Source: Schizophyllum amplum (Eukaryota > Basidiomycota > Agaricomycetes > Agaricales > Schizophyllaceae). Taken from it: a stretch of DNA of 64,000 nucleotides. The translations under genes were made by a program, and so were the position numbers. Shown one piece after another: positions 34,771-45,388 of the stretch (the first letter of the stretch is position 1; each line of letters begins with the position of its first letter). The notes under the pieces were generated by a model, which was not told the origin of the DNA, did not search any database, and was given only the letters and a program-made list of their open reading frames with translations. The stretch lies in contig VDMD01000057.1 of the NCBI GenBank assembly GCA_007026445.1, positions 1-64,000 of the forward strand. The letters are read 5' to 3'.

Positions 34771-35569
34771 AGCCTTACATCAACGCCACAATGGTTGTAC
34801 GAGAAAACGACATGATATTGGGCTACGCTATACGAACAGCAGATACGGGTACAGTACGATGACTGGAATTACTCACCTCTCGGCGTACAGACGCCTCGAT
34901 GCGTGCTCCTCTACGCACACGGCGGGCGTCTACGAGAACGGAAGGCGTCTACATGAACGACGGTAGTAAGCGGTGCGGTGTATCAGCCGCATCCGAGTGG
35001 AGCCAACGGTATCGCCCAGACTACGAAACACGCAGGTGATAGTGCAGCGCCGGGAAGCGCCCGATCCCGCAGGCAGCCGTGCTTTCGCACGTACGCTTCG
35101 CCGCGTAGAGGACGCTTCTGGGTGGACGAAGGCTTCTGGCCGACGCGGAGGCTTCTTGAAGGCGGACGACGATCGGGGTTGTGATCGTGTAGACGGTTGC
35201 GTCGGCCCGGGGGAGGACTTAAAGTTACCGCGTCCTTGCCGCGTCCGAGATTCGCGGCCACCTGCTGTTTGTGGAGGCGTTCTGTGAATGCTATGCACAG
35301 CTGGATATGACCGAACGGTGACGGAGGGTTTGGAGCGCGGGCGCCGGTGGAAAGCGCGATAAGTTGTCCACCGCGCTGGGCAATTGAGTGCACGGCGGAG
35401 GCTACGTCGAACGATGCAGACGCGAGGCGCTCGTTTGTGGCGGGGAACGCTTGGGGGAACGAATGACGGCAATCGTAATCTCGATCGCGCCGGCGGATCA
35501 ATCGCCAAATACTGTTGACAATTTTGTGTGATATGATATGATAAATTGATTGCTGCGGCCCCGAGCGCG
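34771..35569. other. Spacer upstream of the peptide-precursor gene
   Basis: Overlapping open frames on both strands (34930-35639) are typical chance frames of GC-rich sequence and none looks like a protein family. The 35540-35716 part is the promoter and leader of the following gene. Confidence 0.45.
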
Positions 35570-35578
35570 TATAAAAGG
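35570..35578 (+). promoter_or_regulatory. TATA box of the small secreted peptide gene
   Basis: TATAAAAGG is a near-consensus TATA element, 147 bp before the ATG at 35717. A C-rich leader (35600-35700) follows. A strong TATA box points to a regulated, possibly highly expressed gene. Confidence 0.7.
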
Positions 35579-35716
35579 GTGGCGCCCCGCGATTGGCGCT
35601 GCGGCCTCCTCGTGCACCCCGCTTGTCCCCCGCCGTCACCAGCGCAGCGCCCCCACCGGCCGCCCCATCCTTCCCTGCCCGCGCCAGCCTGTCCTACGCA
35701 GCCGCCCAGGAAAACG

Positions 35717-36019
35717 ATGAAGCTCTCCGCCGTCCTCGCCTTCGCCGCGATCGTCTTCGCGTCCGCTGCCGGCGCCGCCCCACTGCCCGAGACGAACGGT
35801 CAGCGTCTCGCACGAGGCCTGCCGCCCATGAAGCCGCGCAACATTGTGGACAGTGCGTGTATCCTATGCCCTCTTTCCGCGATCGATGCTGACGAAGGGA
35901 TAGGCGCGACGCCGATCCGCCGCCAGGTGCCGTCTGCGCGCGCTATCAAGCGCCAGCAGCCGTCTGCGCGTGCGATGCGCAAGCGTGCCGAGCCCTCGGC
36001 GCGCGCCTTCGCTGCGTAG
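35717..36019 (+). CDS. Small secreted peptide precursor with Kex2-type sites
   Basis: Exons 35717-35852 and 35904-36019 give 83 residues. A clear signal peptide (MKLSAVLAFAAIVFASAAGA) precedes APLPETNGQRLARGLPPMKP. The RGLPP element is common near the N-terminus of small secreted basidiomycete proteins. The C-terminal half has three near-identical units, QVPSARAI, QQPSARAM and AEPSARAF, separated by RR, KR and RKR. That is the layout of fungal Kex2-processed repeat precursors, which release short peptides in the secretory pathway. The 51-nt intron (35853-35903, branch-like CTGAC) is a multiple of three, so spliced and unspliced forms both stay in frame. The context is ATG after AAAACG. The gene lies alone between inverted-repeat arms. 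Processing is inferred from sequence only. Confidence 0.78.
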   Translation: MKLSAVLAFAAIVFASAAGAAPLPETNGQRLARGLPPMKPRNIVDSACILCPLSAIDADEGIGATPIRRQVPSARAIKRQQPSARAMRKRAEPSARAFAA

Positions 36020-36769
36020 GCTGCGAATGGGGAGGTGGACGCACGATGGTGCGTGTTCGTGCTTATCGCGCCCGAACGGGGCTAACTGACACCCCTCCCA
36101 CAGATTAGGATCTACATGACTGGTTCCCCCCACGACTAGCGTCCCAATACGTACGCCTCCATGACAGCCTATCCCACCCTATCATCTCGCACATCATATC
36201 ACCTAACCAATCTTATCCTGGGACGCTCCACGCGGCGAGCGACTTGCTCGTCACTTACGCTGCTCGTCGTCACCCATGTTGCTCGTCGCCGCCCATATAG
36301 TGCCCAGCTATCTATTTATCCATGTTGCTACCTACTTATCCCTCGGACCTCACCTAGACTTTGTCGTCGACTGCGCTAGACTATGTCGTCGACTGCGTAT
36401 AGACTCTCGCGATAGACTCTACGTCCACCTTAGACTGTTTGTACCTCGGCAGTATGCCGTCCTACCCGGCTCACGACGTAGACCTTCGTAGCCCCACGAT
36501 GTAGACCTTCGTAGCCCCACGACGTAGACTTACCTACTTTACTTACGCTGAACGATAGACTTTCTTTTCTGACCTTCATTCATGGACCGATCGCCCGTCC
36601 TGGTCCCCGTCTTGTAGTATGCCCATATCCATCATCCATAACACCACCATCATCCTCCTTGCCGTTCATTCCCCTTCGCTGTCGTCCTCCCGCCGTCATC
36701 CATGAGCGTCGTCCGCATCCCACCGTCATCCATGAGCATCGTCCGCCTCTCGCTGTCCACCTCCCGCCG
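36020..36769. other. Spacer after the peptide-precursor gene
   Basis: No gene is supported. A 24-bp unit around GTAGACCTTCGTAGCCCCAC occurs two and a half times at about 36477-36530, and looser GACTATGTCGTCGACTGCG-type copies occur at 36350-36420. The stretch should contain the 3' end of the peptide gene. Confidence 0.45.
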
Positions 36770-38318
36770 TTCCCCGTCGTCCACCTCGTTGTCCTCTTCC
36801 CCAGCCATATCGTCGTCCTTGTCTCCAGCCGTATCGTTGTCCTCGTCCCCAGCTATGTATATCGTCGTCCTCGTCCCCAGCCATATCGTCGTCCTCTCCC
36901 CCTCTACCGCCCTGCTTCTTGTTCTCCCGCTCGTCTTCATGTTCTCCCGCTCGTCTTCCTGTGTTCTCTCATCCGTCTTTTCTTGTTCTCTCATCCATCT
37001 TTTCATTTTCTCTCATCCGTCTTGTCATTTTCTCTCATCCGTCTTTTCACGCTCTCTCGCCCTGCTTCCTATTCTCTCGCCCTGCTTCCTATTCTCTCGC
37101 CCTGCTTCCTATTCTCTCGCCCATTGTTCTACTCTGGTGAGCTTTGGGTCCGTCGTTGACGCCGGAGAGCGATGACGGTAAGCTTTAGGTCCTTCGGTAA
37201 GCTTCGGGTCCGTCGTTGACGGCGAGCTTTGGGTCCTTCGTTGACGGCGAGCTTTGGCCCATGGGCCGCTGCAGGTGCTCAATCGGGAGCTTCGCATCCT
37301 CTGCCGACGGTACGCTTCGCATCCTCCGCCGACGATGAGCTTCGCATCATCCGCCGACGGTACGGTTCGGGTTCTCCTTCGCCGACGGTACGCTTCGGGT
37401 TCTCCTTCGCCGACAGTGGATTTTTTGTGGCTTCCTCCGCCGACGATGAGCTTCGTGTCCTCCGTCGACGGTACTTCAGGTCCTCAGCTGACGGTGAGCC
37501 TCCCGGGGTCTTCAATCCTTCGCTGACAAATAAGCTTCGCGTTCCCTGTTGACGGTCCTTCGCTGAGCTTTGGGTCCTTCGCTAGCGCTCTTTAACCTCG
37601 TCTCCCTTGTCCTAAGTCCTTTTGTCTCCCTCAATTGACCCTATCTTCTCGTCCTCCTCGTCGCCCTCACTGTCCTCTACGCTCCCAGTGTCCTCTTCGC
37701 TCCCATTGTCTTCTACGCTCCCAGTGTCCTCTACGCTCCCAGTGTCCTCTATGCTCCCAGTGTCCTCTACTCTCCCAATGTCCTCTAATTCCCTTCGATC
37801 CTTCCTCTCACTGACATACAGCACCACATCGCTTCTGGCTTCTCGATCGTCGCGTCAATTTCTGTCTTCTTATCTTCCTCGTCAATTTCTGTCTTCTCGT
37901 CCTCTTCATCTTCAGAAGCCTGTCGTCCCATCTTCCTCGTCCACTGGCAGCTCCTAAGGTCCGAAAACCCAGCTCCTAAGGTCCGAAAACCGTTTGGTCG
38001 ACGCGAGTAAGGACTGAAGGACTGAGCCGGGAAGGACTGAAGGACTGAGCCGGGAAGGACTCAGCCCCTCGAATGTCTTGGCCCGGACGCCGCCCCGAGT
38101 GCCTCTCACGACGCCGCCCTGCGTGTCGCCCAACTTTACGTCTACTTGAAAAGACATCTGCACCAGGCACGCTTGTGCCGGCTGAGACTGTCCATTGGCG
38201 TCCGAAAGACTGTTCATTGGCAGTCCGAAAATTACTAGCTTATAGATTGCTAGATACTACAGATCGCAATACTTCATAGCGTACCCCAAAGGCAGGGGCT
38301 GCCTCGGTCGTGCTGCCC
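36770..38318 (-). repeat. Right arm of the large inverted repeat, with added minisatellites
   Basis: Reverse matches to the left arm lie at 36770-37130 (CCCTGCTTCCTATTCTCTCG units, TCGTCCTCTTCCCCAGC) and 38187-38318 (3' end of a MYND gene). Between them are added arrays: a unit around TTCGCATCCTCCGCCGACG (37300-37450), an 18-bp unit GTCCTCTACGCTCCCAGT in about seven copies (37672-37790), two copies of CGTCAATTTCTGTCTTCT (37852-37905), and three copies of AAGGACTGAAGGACTGAGCC (38010-38060). Confidence 0.75.
38257..38318 (-). pseudogene. 3' fragment of another MYND gene, reversed
   Basis: Read on the minus strand, 38318-38257 codes GAARPRQPLP followed by LGYAMKYCDL and TAG. It aligns with the last residues of paralog B (GAARPRQPLPFGYALEYFEL) and paralog C (FGYAIKYFDL). 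The 3' flank also matches: TCTCAGCCGGCACAAGCGTG, found after paralog C near 40900, recurs reversed at 38165-38190. It is therefore the tail of a third, inverted copy with no trace of the rest. Confidence 0.85.
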
Positions 38319-38955
38319 CAAGTCACTCAGGCTGAAGGACGCCTTGTGGATCATTTAGCGCTCCAGTGACCCTTGATGCGCATGAAAGGTGGTGATTCGG
38401 GACAAGATCGCAGACCGTTGGCAGCAAAAAGAAACACGTTGGGAATCGCACGTGTTTCAGTTATTGTAATCTCAGCGCGCCACAAACAACCATCTCTTGC
38501 TTTTTGCCACTACCTGCTGCGTTGAGCATTCTCTCTGACAATTTCGCATCGACAGCAATATATTTCTTCCTGAACGAAAGAGAGTGCCTAGCTATCAAAA
38601 GGCGAGAGCCTGCCTTTGCTGAAGTCGTGCCAACTCCGAGGCAGTGACTTATAACTCACGAGTCGTGCTGCTTCCCGGCCTGCCAGTTGTGTGCTCATCA
38701 TGCACTTATGCGTATGAATTATGCGTTCGCATACATCTCTCTTATTGACTTCTCCACGATTGCTTCGCTGCGTATCGCTGCCGAGGCTCACAGGACTTCT
38801 CCTATACAGCCGCTCGCACGCCGCCGATCCGTGATCGGTGCTGCCGCTTTATTTTGCGCTTACGTTCCACTGTGATCTCGGACGAGTACTTAAGGTAGGC
38901 CAAGTTGTTGGCGCTCGCTCTCCTTTCTCATGTATACAGGTTCTTCGACAAGCCA
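38319..38955. other. 5' flank of MYND paralog C
   Basis: This matches the flank of paralog B at 31690-32304 in order and orientation: AAGGACGC, a GGCGC/AGCGCTCC CAAGTGG-like stretch, GGGACAAGATCG, GTTGAGCATTCTCTCTGA, CCGCTCGNACGCCGCCGATC and a leader intron ending TATACAG at 38939. The duplicated block therefore includes the promoter. Confidence 0.7.
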
Positions 38956-40847
38956 ATGCCCTTTGAACCGGAAGGTTTCACGGACGCACGCATTGCGCGC
39001 GAGTACCAGACGCTGCGCATTTTGGACGAACTCGCGAGCGATGCCTCTATCGAGCAGCCCGTATGTACGGAGATCGACCAGCAGAGCGCCCTCGTGAAGA
39101 TCATCGACATCCTCGACGACGACGACGACGGCAGTCTTGCCTTCGGCTCCCTCATCTCCGATCCCCCACCTGGCGCACTCGCTTACGACGGCCACCTCGT
39201 CAGCATCATAATTGTCTCCCTCAATATTTTCATCGCCTTGTCGAACGCTGCGCGCTTCCCACACAACCGCAGGCTCGATGTGACGTTGCGTACGCTGTGG
39301 CCCCATATTGTCAGATGGAGCGCTGTGTTACATCCCGCCCGTGGCCGTCTTATCCGCGCACCCGGACCAGGCGATGCTCGACGCAATGTCACGGCAGTCG
39401 TGCAGGCGTACCTCAGCATTCTTCAGTCCCCAGACATTGCGTACCTCAAGCCTTTTCTGCACGGGAATCCTGACGCCGTCACCCAAACATTCGAGCTCTG
39501 GCTCCGCCTCCCCAATTACTGCTCCAAATCTGCCATCCAGGAGGCGTCTAGAACCGTTGACGGCGTGATCACTCTGTTCGTCATCCTGGAGAATACACTC
39601 CTCGCTGATTACGCCACAACGGACGACCGCGCATTCTTCAAGAACGAGCTGTTCCTTACAATCGGCCATCCGCGCACTCTATACCGCGCGATCTCTCGAC
39701 AGACGCTCTTTCTGGCCAAGTTGACAACGGAGTCCACGCTTGTACGCGCGCGTTGGAGCGAGCACTTCAGCCTGCTGACCCGCTGCATTTTTGTGTGTGT
39801 TCCGCGATGCCCACAACCCCCTGCAGTCCCCAGAAAGGTCATCTTCTCTACCGTTTCAGCGGCGATGCTCTGCGTCAAAATACAGGCTCCCGGGGACGCC
39901 GCTCTCTGCGCCCTCGGACTGCTCACCTGTCTATGCCGCGCGGTTGCCAGTAACCGCCCACTGGCGCATGCGGTCGATGCTGGTGTATTCGATCTTCTGC
40001 TCAATCTTGGTCACCCGCAGTCAGAAACCCGCCATGTCACGGAATTCATCCAACAGCTCAGCGCTGGTCTATTCCATCCGCGAGTCAGCCGCGTGTTCAA
40101 TCGTCGGCATCCGAACGTCCCACACGTCGCACCATCCCCAGCGCGTTGTGAGCCGGACCATATACCTGATTGGCAGGACGTCGCACTCCTATGGAGCTCG
40201 TTTCTCAAACCATACATGGAGACCTATGACTCTCGTTCGGCGGACTCATTGAAGGTAAGCTGGCGCTACACAACGGCATGCCTGAGTCCCTGCGTGAGTG
40301 GAAATTCCGATGTTCTGAGTATTTCATGTCACTTACTAGGGCAAGGGCAGGGTCCGCATAATCAACTTGTGCGCGTGTGTCCTTGTGGAACCTCTTTCTA
40401 TTGTTCCGGCAGCTGCCAAAGGATGCATCGGCCGATTCATCGCGAATTTTGCTATGCTGACCAAGGGCCGTGGGGGTTGAACGGTAAGTATGTCGTGTTT
40501 TTATGTTTACTGTGCATCGTATCTAAATGTATACCGTAGGTGCAATAACACTCGACGACGCGATGTTTATCTACATGATTGCACGGGGTTACATATCTTT
40601 TCAGCGGAAGACGATCGCTGTCCAGATCGCGGCTATGGCTCGTTCGCATCCAGACGCCCAGATCTCCATTCTGATAGACTTGGTTGACGTGCTTCCCGTC
40701 CCTCGGCACACGATACATGCGTATTCGAAGGATATGATGATTCCAGTACACGGCAAGATAATGGTCGAGGCCCTGTTACGTCTAGGGGCAGCACGACAGA
40801 GGCACCCCCTGCCATTCGGGTACGCAATAAAGTATTTCGATCTGTAG
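38956..40847 (+). CDS. MYND zinc-finger protein, paralog C
   Basis: Exons 38956-40293, 40351-40483 and 40540-40847 join to 592 residues. The introns sit at the same places and phases as in paralog B. The finger reads CLSPC, VCPCGTSFYCSGSCQ, RPIHREFC. The C-terminal domain (GAITLDDAMFIYMIARGY) ends FGYAIKYFDL. Differences from B are mostly scattered substitutions plus a few in-frame indels (extra Asp codons in ILDDDDDG, extra residues in RAPGPGDARR). Both copies are intact, so both may be functional. As with B, the function is unknown. The ATG follows the probable leader-intron acceptor by 16 nt, the same spacing as in B, which supports the start. Confidence 0.87.
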
Positions 40848-41196
40848 TACCTAGCAATGATAGAGGCTACAAAATTTCGGACGCGAATGGACAGTCTCAG
40901 CCGGCACAAGCGTGACTGGCCGGCGGCGCCCGCTTCTGACAACCCGACGATGTTCTCTCCTCGCACCTCGACGACGCTTCTCGGAAATACTTGCTCCACG
41001 CACAGCGGCGGTGCTTGCTCTACGCCCTCAACCGACCTTAAGAACGCGCCGTTGCCGCCCGACCAGCCCTCGCTGTCGCGCCTAGTACTACTACGAGCAG
41101 GCCAGTAGACTTGTTGTTGACGCCGCCCGCCTCGCCAGACTATTTCCCGGGTCTAGATTATATCCTCGTTCGCCTTCCGCAAAGTAGGGGCTAATC
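40848..41196. other. 3' flank of MYND paralog C
   Basis: The first ~60 bp are shared with the flank of paralog B and, reversed, with 38165-38250. No further gene is supported. Confidence 0.45.
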
Positions 41197-41424
41197 GATC
41201 CGTCAAAACTCGCTCTGGACGTTTGATGAGAGTTTTGGACGCGTGCAAGTTCAAAACTCCGAGTTCGAGTTCAAACTATGACATCAGGCCTCTTTGGCGG
41301 GGACGAGCTCGTCCCGCGCCCGTTATGCCTGCTCCAAGAGCGAGTTTAAACTTCATTCTGAACGCGTTCAAAACAAGATCACGCGAGTCCACGAGTTATG
41401 TCCGGCGGCGAGTTTTGACGGATC
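41197..41424. mobile_element. MITE-like element with 17-bp inverted ends
   Basis: GATCCGTCAAAACTCGC at 41197-41213 is the exact reverse complement of 41408-41424. The similarity extends outward imperfectly (GCTAATC before the left copy, GCACTAGC after the right). The 228-bp interior is non-coding. No clear target duplication was found, so the outer borders and the superfamily remain open. Confidence 0.6.
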
Positions 41425-43457
41425 AAGCACTAGCGTCTAGTCACTACTTGGTCACTAAGTACCATCGTTCGTTTCTGAAAACTTACTACAGGCTTACGTA
41501 TGAGGGTCCTTATTGGACAAAAATCCAGGATTTTGCGTGTCACGCATGATTATCGTGAATTTTGTCGTTCACACGTGAATCGCGCATGATTCATCCGTGA
41601 TCACGCGTGAGACGCGTGAACGTTCGTATTTTGCAGCGGTCCCCCAGCTTCAATGCTTTGTTCATCTTCATTCACTCCATGCACAGGTGCATGTGAGACT
41701 ATGGAGTACGAACGGGCACCATTGGCCGTGGCCGTATTGCAATATCCCCTATAGCCAAAGGGGGTCGTATTCCAATATTCGACAGTAGTGTAGCATTGTA
41801 CTTACTGGCAATATCTCGATACGTCCCCCCCGGTGTTGAGAAACCCGGGCTGTCAGGTTTTATTCAATATCCCTCGTTGTTGTTGGTCAATAAACTGTGA
41901 ATTCTGCATATATGATACACGGAATGTGGCGTACAGGTACGTCGCGAAAATTGTCCGCGGCCTAACACGGCCCATGGCCCGCCTCCCGCTCGCCGCCCGC
42001 GCTGCTGCCGCCGTCGTTTCAGGTGCCCGGTATGGCCGCGTCGCCGCCGCCGCCGTCACCGCCTACTCTTCCCGCCGCTTCCCGCCGCCGCCCACCGCGC
42101 CGCGCGGCAGCGCGTCCCGCCACCTCCCACGGCCGGCACCCGCGCTTCCTGCCGCCACTTGCCACCACCCTCGCACTCGCTTCCCGTCGCCGCCAGCGCG
42201 TCGAGCCCGTGCGCAATGCCCCCCGCGCTTCCCGTACATCCCGCCGATGCGGTGCGCAACGACTGGCGTGGGCGTGCTACGCGACTAGCACGCTAGTATG
42301 CGCTGCACACTGCGGACGCGCCTCTACGAGTGGGCCGCTCCGAGCTCGCGCTTCGACTGCAGCCCAGGACCCGCGCGATGTGTTGGGGCTGCCAATAGCG
42401 CGGACGCAGCGCATACGGGGCTCACGATACGGCAACAACGCGAAGGCCACGCGCGCGCATCGCGTCTCGTGCTCGTTGGCTCTCACGCTGCCACAGTGCC
42501 AAGGCAAGGGGGGTGAAAGAGGCGAAGGGAAGGGGGGAAGGTGGGGGGGAGGCGAGGGGGGGAGGGCAGGAACAGGGCGCGCGAGGGAGAGAAGAGCGCG
42601 TTCCCGTTGAGGAACGCTCCACGCTCGTCGACCGTTACCTGAGCTCGCTGTGGGGTTTGCAGATAATCAGCAAAATGCGCAAGTGGCGTTGGTATGCGCG
42701 CACCGTCCGCCTAAAGGACCCAGATCTGCGCTTGAGAAAAAGAGGGCGGGGAGACGCATGCCGATCGATCGTGCGCCGAAGATGTCGATCCCGTGCTAGG
42801 GGAGGCCCATTCGGTGGATGGCAGGACAGTCGAGGTTTTATGAGCCGCTGGGGACCCAAAGGGGTAGGGATATGTGTGGTGAACGCCGGCGGAGATGGTC
42901 CAGGACATTGAGTAAATAACGAACATGTTCAAATTTTCGTCAGCTAGATTACAAGTACAACAAGCCAAAGCACGCACCTTTTAGTCTAGAGCACAGACAT
43001 TGCCTCTTGAGGATGGAAATGAGCCCCGAGAAGCGACCATAGCGGTCGCCGACAACCGCGACGACGAGGGAGAAAGCAAGAGACGACGGTGACGTCACGT
43101 CACCGATGCCGCTTGTGGCGCGCGCTCGCTGCGAGGTCGACGACGTCTAGCGTCGTTTTTGCTTACAATAGACGCTCGGCAAATCAGACGTATAGTCAGC
43201 ATGTATGTACACACTGATGTATGCTTCGACTCTAACGCCCCCCGCGCCTACACCTACTTGCCGAGGTACCGGGCTGCGCACAATATACCGTCTTCGGTCC
43301 TCTTCGTTCATTCTGTGTTATTCATGACCTTTAAGGCATTGAAACTGCCTGTATCCTACACTAGTACCCTATACCTATGTACCCAGTATTTGACTGCTCT
43401 GCCCCAAGATACACAGAGACCTCACGACGCCTGTTGACTCTTCGAGTTCCAGTCAAT

Positions 43458-43730
43458 CTAAGTATTGTCCGTCGTGATACTTGATGTCGATTCCGAGCCA
43501 AATTCAATGATCGAGTCGGGTTGAAGGCCATGTACCCCGTTGAGCATATCTTCAAACATATTTCCGATTGGTCCGCGGCGCTTTACTTGCCTGCTTCGAC
43601 CCACGGATGTCGCCGAGAACAACGACGAGCGCTCTTCGGAGGTCGGCCCGACCTTCCGCACGTCGGCGGCGTCGACGATTGAGCAACAACCACGACCTGT
43701 AGCCTCACAAATACTAGAAGAGGAGCTCAT
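43458..43730 (-). CDS. Hypothetical 90-residue ORF inside the 5.5-kb element
   Basis: An ATG at 43730 opens a 90-codon frame (MSSSSSICEATGRGC..., with RSRQVKRRGPIGNMFEDML and ending SSITTDNT). Composition is protein-like rather than skewed: a basic patch, then an amphipathic stretch. No family is recognised. It could be a leftover exon or cargo; chance is also possible. Confidence 0.3.
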   Translation of the reverse strand: MSSSSSICEATGRGCCSIVDAADVRKVGPTSEERSSLFSATSVGRSRQVKRRGPIGNMFEDMLNGVHGLQPDSIIEFGSESTSSITTDNT

Positions 43731-44855
43731 ACGAAGGTAATGTACAATTTGGTGGAGCGCTGATCAGAAAGAGCCGACAGAAAGAGCGGAATATGGCACG
43801 AGATTTAGCACCCAGCGGGAGCGCGCTGAGGTCGCGCACCTAGCGTGCGTACACTGTAGAGCTCAACAGTTGATACTTTATATCTAGCAAACATCGCGCT
43901 ATCAGCACATATTGCTCTCAGTACTTACTTGAGCAGCATTCATGCAAACAGGCTTTATGTTGCAGTCAGGTAATCCACCGTCAGTTTTCAGTGACTATAC
44001 TCAATATAACACACAGAGGTACGCTTTATACTATCGTGTAGATATATCATAACAGTGCCGCCATTGGCGGTCGCATGATACCGCGAGGTCAGCGCGCAAA
44101 ACGAGCGAAGTCGAACATTGATCGCATGCAATCACGTGACCGTGTTGATCGGGCGCGTGAGCGTCTGCATTGTCGCCGTGCCGTACGATGTGGACGCATC
44201 GGCTGGGAGTGCGCGGGGGCGGGTGGACGTGGACTGAGAGCGGAGGATGATTGCGAGCGCAGATAGGTTGGTGCACAGCACTGCGCAGACGACCGTCGGC
44301 AACATCGACGGCGAAGTTTTAAAGATCGTCGTTGGCGTCGGGGATGAGGGTAGCAACTGGTGCAGGGCTGTTAGGACAACGAAGAGGTATGTTGGTGGAA
44401 GGGAGGGTGCGACCAGAGCGCGAGAGGCTGGCTCATTGACGCCGGTCGGCGATGGGAGATCGACAGCGGCGGTGGTCGCGCGGGAAAAGCAGCGATCGAC
44501 GGCGATTTCGACGGGGTAGCGTATAGACCACGCACTGTGAAGTGTTTCGGTGAGAGAAAGTTACAAGGCGATGGGGGCATCGGTGAAGGGAGGCGAGAGA
44601 GGCGACGGATGAAGCTGGCCGACGCGCCAATAACAGCCCCGGCGCCCGCGACGAGCGCGGCAGCGAGCGCGTGGCTGCGCGGTGCACGTGGCGCGGCGTA
44701 GCCGATCCGGGTGGCGCGCAAATACCAGCAATTCACGATTAACCCAGGTATATGTAGGTACAAACCCCAATCAATATATACCTGTATTACTAGAAAAGGA
44801 GATGGGTCACAATGAGATACGGTCCAGCCAGCACAGACCTGTACAGCAGGGGAAT

Positions 44856-44894
44856 AATGGAATACGACCCCCTGCGGGGATAGGGTCGTATTGA
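44856..44894. repeat. Palindrome around AATACGACCC
   Basis: AATACGACCC and GGGTCGTATT form a perfect 10-bp inverted pair around a 12-nt loop near 44862-44894. A related, looser copy lies at 41733-41775 (GGGGGTCGTATTCC with GCCGTATTGC). They resemble the palindromes at 45.5-45.9 kb. Confidence 0.6.
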
Positions 44895-45388
44895 CTTATT
44901 GGTAGGGACACCCCTCGAACGGGTGCCTTCTAAGCACAAGTACTACGATCGTCGCCTTATGCCTCATTGCAGCAGAGACCCACCGATGCAGAGTGCAGTG
45001 ATCTCTGACATGTTCTAACACCGAGAGAGCACGACCCCCTCCTAGAAGCACGAGAGACAGAAGATAGGGTATCTTAAGTTGTATAGGGCACTGTGTAGGT
45101 GGCCCGAGGAGTGCCGTGGCTTCAGCACACTCTGTATCCCAGCTGTACCCAGGCCGCAGAGCAAAGATGTTGTTACAGCCATGCCTATAAAGAGTTCAGG
45201 AGAAGAAACAGTCGTTCTCGCCGTGCCTATCTGTGCACACCATCCAGCTACTAGCATTGGATGATGGGCAAACGGCATGAGCGGAGGACGAGGTAGGTAA
45301 GCAACAAGCCTACCGTCACGGCGTCACCAAACGTCACGTACTCACATGCAGTTCACATGCACGCGTGAGTGTGACGGCGCAAAATATA

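Noticed and set aside
42023..42610. 195-codon Ala/Arg/Pro-rich plus-strand frame
   Set aside because: Very high GC and low complexity with frames open on both strands, no splice logic and no family motif. Probably non-coding interior of the 5.5-kb element.
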